Origin: Salinimonas profundi
GTDB taxonomy: Bacteria; Pseudomonadota; Gammaproteobacteria; Enterobacterales; Alteromonadaceae
Reading direction: 5' to 3'
DNA: 53,150 bases
NCBI RefSeq assembly: GCF_014750655.1
Contig: NZ_JABBXD010000017.1
Location: forward strand, 1 to 53,150
Below are positions 46,114-53,150 of this stretch, in pieces. The notes beneath the pieces are model-generated. The model was not told where the DNA came from and did no database searches. It saw only the letters and a program-made list of their open reading frames with translations. Every line of letters begins with the position of its first letter. Position 1 is the stretch's first letter. Made by a program: the position numbers and the translations under genes.

Positions 46114-47499
46114 ATGCTGTGGGCTTACTTTCATTTTTATCAGCTAACTATCGATAGCGGTGGTGAAAAGGACAATACTGCAGCGGTTATTGTTTATGAG
46201 GCAAAAACGAATCGGGTGCGCCAGTGTAACGCAGCGGCTTCAAGCGCAGGAGTAGCGGTTGGAATGGGAATGGCTCAGGCCGCCGCACTTTGTCAGTCTG
46301 TCAGTGTGATTGATTATTGTGAGCAACGTGAAGCGCACCGACTGATGGCGCTGGCTAACCGGCTTTATCAGGCGGCATCGGATATTGTTACTTTTACCCC
46401 AGACGGACTGGCTCTCCGGCTCGATCCGCTTATTCGGTACTACGAAGGACTGGAAAATATCTGGCAGGTGCTGGTGAATGAGCTGAATGCAGCCAAGGTT
46501 AAATACGCTTTTGGCGTGGGTTGGAGTATCGAGGCGGCAAAAACACTGGCGATGAATAAGGCAAATCAGTTATTTCATCGCAATGAACAAATCCGTCAAG
46601 CACTGTCGGCATGCCCGCTGTCTGCCACCGAATTAACCGATAAACAGCGTAATGCGTTAAAACGCGTAGGCATTCATTCCCTGCAGCAGCTTTTAGACGT
46701 TCCCGCATCCGAACTGGGGCGCAGGTTTGATAACACGCTCATCAGTTATCTGTGTGCGTTGAGAGCAGAAACCTTCCCGCGGGTGAACTATTATTCTCCT
46801 CCGGATACTTTCTTCAGCCTGATTGAGCCAAGCTACGAAATCAGCCATACCGAACAATTACTCCCCTTCATGCGCAACCTCACGGACGAGTTTTTGACGT
46901 TCGCCCGGCTACGCAACAGGTTTAGTCAGCAGCTCTGTTTTTCGCTTTGCTTCCGGGAAATCCCCTCAATGACGTTGACCGTTGGCAGCGCTGCGCCTCT
47001 GTTTAAAGTAAAACAATGGGAAAGTCTGGTCAGCCTGAAGCTGGAGCAAATAGTGTTACCGGCCCCCGTGGTAAAACTCACTCTGCAGGTTGATGAACTT
47101 GAGGATGTAGATGAGCAAACCAGCGATTTTTTTAACAACCGGGTGCATGAGTTTGCTCAAAAGCAACTTATAAGCCGCTTACAAGCCAGACTGGGCGAAT
47201 CCGTCATCCAGTACCCCTATGCCGGTGATGACTTTCGCCCTGATCAGCTCTCGTCTTTTCAACAAAACAACGTAAAGGTGGAAAGACATCATCCTTTGCC
47301 TTGTGTATCACTGTTATCCCCTGCCCCGTTAGATGAATCCCCCCACATAGAATATGGTCCGGTGCGAATTCAGACAGGTTGGTGGGACGGTAACACTGTT
47401 AAACGTGATTATTACATCGGACGCACTGATGATGGCAGGCGTCTGCACCTTTACAGGGATAGTGCCGGGGCGTGGTTCATCAGCGGAATGTACTGCTGA
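46114..47499 (+). CDS. imuB: Y-family polymerase-like protein ImuB
   Basis: The protein has 461 residues. It opens LWAYFHFYQLTID in place of the catalytic DxDxFF motif of active Y-family polymerases, so the first acidic residue is missing and the protein is probably not a polymerase, as known for ImuB. The NAAASSAGVAVGMGMAQAAAL block and the hairpin region CPLSATELTDKQRNALKRVG are typical. It links ImuA, DnaE2 and the beta clamp. Its stop overlaps the dnaE2 start. Confidence 0.92.
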   Translation: MLWAYFHFYQLTIDSGGEKDNTAAVIVYEAKTNRVRQCNAAASSAGVAVGMGMAQAAALCQSVSVIDYCEQREAHRLMALANRLYQAASDIVTFTPDGLALRLDPLIRYYEGLENIWQVLVNELNAAKVKYAFGVGWSIEAAKTLAMNKANQLFHRNEQIRQALSACPLSATELTDKQRNALKRVGIHSLQQLLDVPASELGRRFDNTLISYLCALRAETFPRVNYYSPPDTFFSLIEPSYEISHTEQLLPFMRNLTDEFLTFARLRNRFSQQLCFSLCFREIPSMTLTVGSAAPLFKVKQWESLVSLKLEQIVLPAPVVKLTLQVDELEDVDEQTSDFFNNRVHEFAQKQLISRLQARLGESVIQYPYAGDDFRPDQLSSFQQNNVKVERHHPLPCVSLLSPAPLDESPHIEYGPVRIQTGWWDGNTVKRDYYIGRTDDGRRLHLYRDSAGAWFISGMYC

Positions 47500-50400
47500 T
47501 GGTTGCTGAACTGGTGTGTCAGACTAACTTTAGCTTTTTACACGGTGCGTCAGATCCTGAGGAACTGGTAAACACCGCCGCCTTTTTAGGTTATAGCAGT
47601 CTGGCCATTACCGATGAATGCTCTGTAGCAGGGGTGGTTCGCGCCTACGCAGAAATCAGGCGTAATAACCTGCCTCTGCATTTGATTGTAGGGAGCCTGT
47701 TCAGGCTCAATGAAAGTCTTTCTGTGGTGTTACTCTGTCCTGATAAAAAAGCGTATGCCGAATTATGCCGGATCATTACCAATGCCCGCCGTCGCTCTGA
47801 AAAAGGCAGCTATAAGCTGGCTGAATGGGATTTAAAATCCGTTAAACACTGCCTGTTATTATGGTTACCTGATCGTAACTGCGACAACAACCAGTATTGG
47901 GGAAACTGGTTATCAAAGCACTACGCATCGCGATGCTATCTGGCCGGAAGCCGGCTTTTAAATGGCAGCGATGAATCTCACACAGAAGAAGTGGTGCGAC
48001 TACACAAAACTTTTAACTTTCCTGTTGTGGCATCATCACTGGTGCTGTTTCATCACATCGACAGACTTCCGGTACAACAGATTTTGCAAGCCATTGATAC
48101 CTCCTCCACCGTGGAGAAACTCGGGCTTGCCGCGCAATCTAATGCTGAACGTTGCTTGCGCCCGATTGCAAAAATGAAAAAACTGTTTCCTGCACGATGG
48201 CTTGAAAATACTGTCTCTGTTGCCCGCTTGTGTCAGTTTTCACTGGATGAGCTGAAATACCAGTATCCCTCTGAGGTTGTGCCAGACGGCTATACAGCCA
48301 GCACTTATCTGCGTCACTGTGTCGAAGCTGGGATAAAAAAGCGATTTGGAGAAACGCTGCCCGCCGAGATACGTCAAACCATCGAAAAAGAAATGGCGCT
48401 TATCAGCGAGCAGCAGTACGAATACTTCTTTCTGACAATTTACGATGTGGTGCAGTTTGCCCGCGCCAAAGGGATTTTATATCAGGGCCGGGGCTCGGCT
48501 GCGAATTCGGTAGTGTGCTATTGCCTTGAAATAACAGCGGTCGACCCTCGTCAGATTGATGTACTTTTTGAACGCTTTATTTCCAAAGAGCGTGATGAAC
48601 CACCAGATATTGACGTGGACTTTGAGCATCAGCGCCGTGAAGAAGTCATCCAGTACATTTACAGCAAATATGGTCGTGAGCGGACTGCTCTGGCGGCAAC
48701 GGTTATCAGCTTTCGCTTTAAAAGCGCATTTCGCGAGGTGGGCAAAGCCCTGGGGTTCGCAGAGTCCCAACTTGATTTTGTGATTAAAAATATTAACCGG
48801 CGGGATCGCACTATTCCGTGGCAATCACAAATTGCGGAACTTGGGCTTGATCCCACCACTTTGAAAGTACGACAACTGATCTATCTGGTAGAAGAAATCA
48901 TCGGTTTTCCGCGTCACCTGTCCCAACATGTGGGTGGCTTCGTGATATCAGCCGGTCATCTCTATGAGCTGGTGCCGGTTGAGAATGCCTCGATGGCTGA
49001 TCGTACAGTGATACAGTGGGACAAAGATGACCTTGAAACACTGGGACTGCTTAAAGTCGACGTTCTGGCATTGGGTATGTTAAGCGCTATACAGAGGACT
49101 TTTAAAATTATTCAGCAATCGACAGGTTTTCCTGTTTCAATTCCTTTTATTACCGGACTGGGCGATGATGCGCAAGTCTACGATATGATTGGTAACGCAG
49201 ATACCGTTGGCGTTTTTCAAATTGAGTCGCGGGCGCAAATGAGTATGCTGCCGCGATTGCGCCCCCGCAAATATTACGACCTGGTGGTACAAATCGCTAT
49301 CGTCAGGCCTGGCCCGATTCAGGGGGACATGGTCCACCCTTACCTCAAACGCAGAAAAAGCGGTACCAAAATAGCTTACCCTTCCGCCGACGTTGAACGC
49401 GTTCTGGGCAGAACAATGGGCGTACCGATTTTTCAGGAACAGGTCATTCAGTTGGCGATGGTTGCGGCTGGTTTTACCGGTGGTGAGGCGGACCAGCTTC
49501 GGCGGGCGATGGCAAGCTGGAAGAAAAACGGGCGGCTTAATTTGTTCCGCGAAAAGCTTATAAACGGCATGCTTGATAAAGGATATGATTCAGATTTTGC
49601 GACCCGTCTTTTCGACCAGATAAAAGGCTTCAGCGGATATGGTTTTCCAGAGTCCCACAGCGCCTCTTTTGCGGTTTTAGCTTACGTATCCTGCTGGCTT
49701 AAATACTACTTCCCGGTCGAGTTTTATGTGGGTTTATTAAATAGCTGGCCGATGGGTTTTTATACCCCGAGCCAGCTTTTACAGGATGCCAAACGTCACA
49801 ATATTACTATCAGGCCGGTGTGTATCAACCATTCGCAGTGGACACATCAGATGATAATAGACGGGCACGAAAAAACGATTCGACTGGGCTTTTGCCTGGT
49901 TAAAGGGCTTAATGAAGACGTGATAAGCAACTTGTTATCCCTACGGCCTGAAAATGGGTTTACATCTATTGAACAAGTGCGTTCGTCTGTTTGTTTGTCT
50001 GCTGATATGGTGGAAGCACTGGCCAGTGCCGATGCCTTTTCCTCTATTGCGGGCAACCGCTATCAGGCTCGGTGGCAAATAATGGATAAACAATCAGAAT
50101 TGCCATTATTTGCCGGGCAGTCTGACGCTGAGCAGTTATCACTGATACCCACTGATGCTGAAAACATGCTTGAGGATTATGCTTCAACCAGTGTATCAGT
50201 GCGTCACCATCCGATTGAGATGATTTTGAAGACCCGCCACTTGCCTGCTATTTCATTTGCAAAGCAATTGACTGACAAGCCAGATAAATCCGTGGTGCAT
50301 CTGCTAGGCTGCGTGACCTGTCGGCAAGCGCCGGGAACCGCAACCGGGGTCACTTTCCTGACCCTGGAAGATCATACCGGCAATACCAATGTTGTTATCT

Positions 50401-50573
50401 GGCAGTCTACTGCCCGACACCAGAAGCAACCGTACCTCAAAGCAACCATTCTGCAGGTTGATGGTATTCTCGAACGCTCTGAAGAGGGTGTGATTCACGT
50501 TATTGCAGGTAAGCTGACTGATCGGTCTGATTGGTTGGAAACACTACAAGTGCCTTCAAGAGATTTCCATTAG
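47499..50573 (+). CDS. dnaE2: Error-prone DNA polymerase DnaE2
   Basis: The C-family polymerase has 1024 residues. A PHP domain (from ELVCQTNFSFLHGASDPEEL) leads into the palm, where PPDIDVDFEHQRREEVIQYI near 368–387 holds the catalytic aspartates. HVGGFVISAG, VGVFQIESRAQMSMLPRL and GFPESHSASFAVLAY are conserved, and an OB fold near 940–1000 (LGCVTCRQAPGTATGVTFLTLED) ends the protein. The ATG overlaps the imuB stop (TGATG). It makes damage-induced mutations and is induced by SOS. Confidence 0.95.
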   Translation: MVAELVCQTNFSFLHGASDPEELVNTAAFLGYSSLAITDECSVAGVVRAYAEIRRNNLPLHLIVGSLFRLNESLSVVLLCPDKKAYAELCRIITNARRRSEKGSYKLAEWDLKSVKHCLLLWLPDRNCDNNQYWGNWLSKHYASRCYLAGSRLLNGSDESHTEEVVRLHKTFNFPVVASSLVLFHHIDRLPVQQILQAIDTSSTVEKLGLAAQSNAERCLRPIAKMKKLFPARWLENTVSVARLCQFSLDELKYQYPSEVVPDGYTASTYLRHCVEAGIKKRFGETLPAEIRQTIEKEMALISEQQYEYFFLTIYDVVQFARAKGILYQGRGSAANSVVCYCLEITAVDPRQIDVLFERFISKERDEPPDIDVDFEHQRREEVIQYIYSKYGRERTALAATVISFRFKSAFREVGKALGFAESQLDFVIKNINRRDRTIPWQSQIAELGLDPTTLKVRQLIYLVEEIIGFPRHLSQHVGGFVISAGHLYELVPVENASMADRTVIQWDKDDLETLGLLKVDVLALGMLSAIQRTFKIIQQSTGFPVSIPFITGLGDDAQVYDMIGNADTVGVFQIESRAQMSMLPRLRPRKYYDLVVQIAIVRPGPIQGDMVHPYLKRRKSGTKIAYPSADVERVLGRTMGVPIFQEQVIQLAMVAAGFTGGEADQLRRAMASWKKNGRLNLFREKLINGMLDKGYDSDFATRLFDQIKGFSGYGFPESHSASFAVLAYVSCWLKYYFPVEFYVGLLNSWPMGFYTPSQLLQDAKRHNITIRPVCINHSQWTHQMIIDGHEKTIRLGFCLVKGLNEDVISNLLSLRPENGFTSIEQVRSSVCLSADMVEALASADAFSSIAGNRYQARWQIMDKQSELPLFAGQSDAEQLSLIPTDAENMLEDYASTSVSVRHHPIEMILKTRHLPAISFAKQLTDKPDKSVVHLLGCVTCRQAPGTATGVTFLTLEDHTGNTNVVIWQSTARHQKQPYLKATILQVDGILERSEEGVIHVIAGKLTDRSDWLETLQVPSRDFH

Positions 50574-50627
50574 TCTGCATTAAGTAGTATATATAAAGTT
50601 ATATTAATCACTAACATTAGCAGGTAT

Positions 50628-51398
50628 ATGTTCGTGCGCACATTATTACTGGTGATCAGTGTTGTATTTAGTCTTCACTCAGAAGCTAAAAGTTATATCG
50701 TGGGTGCACAAAACATTCATTACTACCCTCATTACGATTTTCAATCAAATGTTGACAAGGGCATTGGGTGGGCGATTCTTGAAGCATACGCTGCAGATTC
50801 CGGCCACACCTTTAATTACCATGCAATGCCAATACTGCGACTTCAGCGAGAACTGGTAAAAGGCAATGTAGACTTCGTCTATCCGGATAATCCCAAATGG
50901 TATGATGCACCGGGCAATCATGAGAAGAAATATTATTCGACGCCTTTGGTTAGGGCGCTGGGCGGTACGATTGTTCACCCTGAAGATAGCAATAACGCTA
51001 TCGACAAGATAAAGCGTATCGCAATGCCTCTGGGGTTCACACCCGTAAACTGGCAAAAACGGGTAGACAATGATCAAACTAAACTGATTTCCGTCAATGA
51101 TTCGATCACGGCGCTACAGATGCTCCAAAAAAGAAGAGTGGACGCTGCTAACTTAGAATACAACGTGGTTCAGTATATTGCGTCCATCACGCCTGAGCTA
51201 GGTCCATTTACACTCGCTCCGGGGCTGCCACACGATGATGTCGGGTTTATGCTGTCCACCATAAAGCATCCGGGATTAGTCGCTGATCTTTCTTCTTTTA
51301 TTGAACACAACCCCGATATTATTCAGTCCATCTACACCAAATATCAGATTCGTCACCCGCAGGCCATACTGAAATCACTCAGAGAAAATTATAACTAA
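50628..51398 (+). CDS. Periplasmic solute-binding-like protein (family 3)
   Basis: The protein has 256 residues with a signal peptide (ends LHSEA). SYIVGAQNIHYYPHYDF and GWAILEAYAADSGHTFNYHAMPILRLQRELVKGNVDFVYPDNPKW show the amino-acid-binding (SBP_bac_3) fold. The end includes FMLSTIKHPGLVADLSSFIEH. No transporter genes are adjacent, so it may be an orphan sensor or binding protein. An AGCAGG site precedes the ATG. Confidence 0.65.
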   Translation: MFVRTLLLVISVVFSLHSEAKSYIVGAQNIHYYPHYDFQSNVDKGIGWAILEAYAADSGHTFNYHAMPILRLQRELVKGNVDFVYPDNPKWYDAPGNHEKKYYSTPLVRALGGTIVHPEDSNNAIDKIKRIAMPLGFTPVNWQKRVDNDQTKLISVNDSITALQMLQKRRVDAANLEYNVVQYIASITPELGPFTLAPGLPHDDVGFMLSTIKHPGLVADLSSFIEHNPDIIQSIYTKYQIRHPQAILKSLRENYN

Positions 51399-51575
51399 CA
51401 GGCAGAGCATAAGTGCAACAATTATCTCGCAATCGATTTACGAATAATTTTCAATTAGTTCTAAACTTCTGACAATCGGCATACAATAAAAGCGTCTATA
51501 GTTTCTTCTATCCTCCTGAAATAAATCAGATATTACACTTGGGCATAATTAGTGAATATCTCCTTATGTAAATCA

Positions 51576-51617
51576 CCTCCTGTCAGCAGTTCCACGAGGA
51601 GGCAACGACTAAAGGAG
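51576..51617 (+). promoter_or_regulatory. Leader with competing Shine–Dalgarno-like and anti-SD sequences
   Basis: CCTCCT (51576–51581) can pair with AGGAGG (51597–51602) or with the true ribosome site AAGGAG (51612–51617) of the EF-hand gene. The two pairings exclude each other. It is a possible translational switch, unproven. Confidence 0.35.
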
Positions 51618-51622
51618 ATACA

Positions 51623-52375
51623 ATGAAAAAGTTAACACTAGCAGTATTAATTTCAGGTGCAATGTCGACAGCAGCTATGGCGCATGACCATATGGATAAA
51701 GAAGACCATATGAAGCAAGTCAAACACACTTTTACCAAAATTGATGCTGACAAAGACGGAATGTTAGGCAAAGACGAAGTTAGTGATCACGTTATCTCGA
51801 AACATTTCGATAAATTGGACACAAACGGCGATAAAAAATTATCTGAGAATGAATACATCACATACCTGGAAAACAACCCAAAAGCGTTTTCTGAAGATGT
51901 AAAAGATCAGGTTCAGTACACCAAGGCAAAAGTAACCGCAGACGCAGATGAAGTCGTTGCATCATCACCCAAAGACCTGAAAACCGATGAAACTCAGGTT
52001 GGTGCAGATATGGGAAGCGATTATTCAAGCGACAGCGATATGAACGCAATGAATGATGAAATGGATTCAATGAAGCATGAAAGTGAATCCGCCATGAGTT
52101 CATATGAGCGCGACGAAAACATGGATGATTACGATTCTGATCATGATGCCGACCTTCGAAACAATGATGAGATGGCGGGAAATGAAGGCGATCGCATGGT
52201 AGCTGAAAATGAGTTTAAAATGATGGATAAAAATGGCGATGGCATGATCTCTGAAGAAGAGGCAAGCATGGCTGGCGTAAACAGTATCTTTGATGAAATG
52301 GATGAAGACAAGGACAGCATGATCTCTCGTCAAGAGTATCGTGAATATCGCCGTTCAGCAGAAGTAAGTCGTTAA
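51623..52375 (+). CDS. Secreted four-EF-hand acidic protein
   Basis: The protein has 250 residues with a signal peptide (ends STAAMA). Four EF-hand loops are visible: DADKDGMLGKDE, DTNGDKKLSENE, DKNGDGMISEEE and DEDKDSMISRQE. Pairs 1–2 and 3–4 are separated by a long, very acidic, Ser/Met-rich region (about 105–190). It should bind calcium in the periplasm or outside the cell. A strong AAGGAG site lies 5 bases before the ATG. Function beyond calcium binding is unknown. Confidence 0.8.
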   Translation: MKKLTLAVLISGAMSTAAMAHDHMDKEDHMKQVKHTFTKIDADKDGMLGKDEVSDHVISKHFDKLDTNGDKKLSENEYITYLENNPKAFSEDVKDQVQYTKAKVTADADEVVASSPKDLKTDETQVGADMGSDYSSDSDMNAMNDEMDSMKHESESAMSSYERDENMDDYDSDHDADLRNNDEMAGNEGDRMVAENEFKMMDKNGDGMISEEEASMAGVNSIFDEMDEDKDSMISRQEYREYRRSAEVSR

Positions 52376-52396
52376 TTTTAATATGTTCTGTTAATA

Positions 52397-52418
52397 AAGC
52401 CCGGTTCAGCCGGGTTTT
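52397..52418 (+). terminator. Terminator of the EF-hand gene
   Basis: CCCGG pairs with CCGGG around a five-base loop, extended by AA/TT, and is followed by TTTT. Confidence 0.75.
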
Positions 52419-52424
52419 ATTTTA

Positions 52425-53037
52425 CTTCGTACTTTTTCTAACCTTACAAGAGTCGTTGATACCCTTCCATTTTAGCAGCGTGCGGCAAAATAAGTCAGCA
52501 GCTCTAAAACATCCATCATCTGGACATGCGTTGTTTACCAGCTATTCATATGATTATGCATTGCTTCAGCTATCTGATGAGTTTATTTACGCTATGCGCG
52601 TAATTCTATACCAACCTGTCGTTCTGAAACGAAAACCCTACGGCTTCTATGTCTGATACTTCTGTATCACAGCGACGTATTGCGCTTCTCATTGTGACGA
52701 AAGCTGGTTTATTCCGGCCATTCATCTCTCATCCCAGCCAATTCTAGCATTTGCTGCCCGGCTTACATTGAATTAAGCGCTGTGATCGTAGCGATTGATA
52801 AGCGTCGGGGCGCAGAAAGATAAAGTGATATTAAGTGAGTTTGAACAACGTTAACTGTCTTGCGCTAACAGACAGATTACAGCGATATAATGCTTAAAGT
52901 GACGAGCGCCAGGTCGCAGAGAGTAAGTGCATCGTAGCACCAAGGATAGATTGTTGTTTATGAGCCTTTGCAGTCGGTGCTCTCTGATGGTGAGGTATTG
53001 CAATGCAGGCGTACTGCACAATCATGCACTTCTGAAA
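52425..53037. other. Gene-free stretch before the rrn terminator
   Basis: About 600 bases contain no convincing gene: the short open frames lack ribosome sites and family resemblance. No tRNA fold was recognised. Confidence 0.5.
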
Positions 53038-53066
53038 CGAAAAAAGCCCACTCAATGAGTGGGCTT
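53038..53066 (-). terminator. Terminator of the rrn operon
   Basis: AAGCCCACTC pairs with GAGTGGGCTT around AAT, followed on the minus strand by a run of six Ts. It lies 15 bases past the 3' end of 5S rRNA. Confidence 0.9.
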
Positions 53067-53080
53067 CTTCGTGGAATGGG

Positions 53081-53150
53081 AGCTTGGCGGTGTGCTACTC
53101 TCACATGGGGAGACCCCACACTACCATCGCCGCTAACGTGTTTCACTTCT
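53081..53150 (-). rRNA. rrf: 5S rRNA, 3' part (partial)
   Basis: The minus strand matches the 5S 3' half: AGAAGTGAAACACGTTAGCG, then CGATGGTAGTGTGGGGTCTC, then CCCATGTGAGAGTAG and a closing CGCCAAGC arm. About 70 of roughly 118 bases lie in the window; the 5' part and the rest of the rrn operon are to the right. Confidence 0.95.

Noticed and set aside
52456..52656. Short open frame of 66 residues after the EF-hand gene
   Set aside because: It has no ribosome site, signal or family resemblance; treated as non-coding.

Overview
The window looks like chromosomal DNA of a marine gammaproteobacterium, most likely of the Alteromonadales (Alteromonas or a close relative). The evidence is the waa–coaD–mutM–rpmGB–radC–coaBC–slmA synteny, an OpsX/KdkA-type LPS core, an imuA–imuB–dnaE2 cassette, DUF3010 and DUF1820 genes, and the general sequence style. 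No genus-diagnostic gene is complete here, so the genus is inferred. Most of the window is ordinary core genome; accessory DNA sits mainly at 2.8–10.3 kb and 30.5–36.4 kb.

Region 1 (1–10,300) is mixed. It opens with the tail of a NorR-type regulator and an HPP-family membrane protein, then a NERD-domain protein and a small MscS-like channel. A methyltransferase fused to an HNH nuclease follows, then a DUF3010 protein and several small secreted proteins. Next comes a fragment resembling the C-terminus of a P2-type phage replication protein. Beside it is an AT-rich three-gene operon (sce7726-like PD-(D/E)XK protein, sce7725-like protein, RES-domain NAD+-cleaving enzyme candidate) that ends at tRNA-Arg(CCG). 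That operon is the best candidate in the window for an undescribed system, probably defence or toxin–antitoxin cargo left by an integrated element.

Region 2 (10,374–29,900) is mostly housekeeping: cytochrome c5, a tandem-GAF GGDEF/EAL protein, rep helicase, ubiK, ubiC–ubiA, a FliL-like secreted protein, glpE–glpG, and kbl–tdh. It also holds a three-gene unit of periplasmic binding protein, beta-barrel protein and membrane GGDEF–EAL protein, which looks like an envelope-sensing c-di-GMP module. The LPS-core pair opsX-like/kdkA is followed by coaD, mutM and a small membrane protein.

Region 3 (29,900–40,520) keeps the rpmG–rpmB / radC–coaBC–slmA backbone. A surface-polysaccharide block interrupts it between rpmB and radC: a CDP-glycerol glycerophosphotransferase-like gene, a TagD-like cytidylyltransferase and a yjbEFGH-like exopolysaccharide operon. 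No dut gene lies between coaBC and slmA. A KpsS/KpsC-like capsule gene follows slmA.

Region 4 (40,690–53,150) holds an M28 peptidase, DUF1820, a DUF885 metallopeptidase and a small membrane protein. Then comes the LexA-controlled mutagenesis cassette imuA–imuB–dnaE2, with a clear SOS box overlapping its promoter. A periplasmic solute-binding-like protein and a secreted four-EF-hand protein follow, then a gene-free stretch. The window ends with the terminator and 3' end of a 5S rRNA on the minus strand, the end of an rrn operon that enters from the right.
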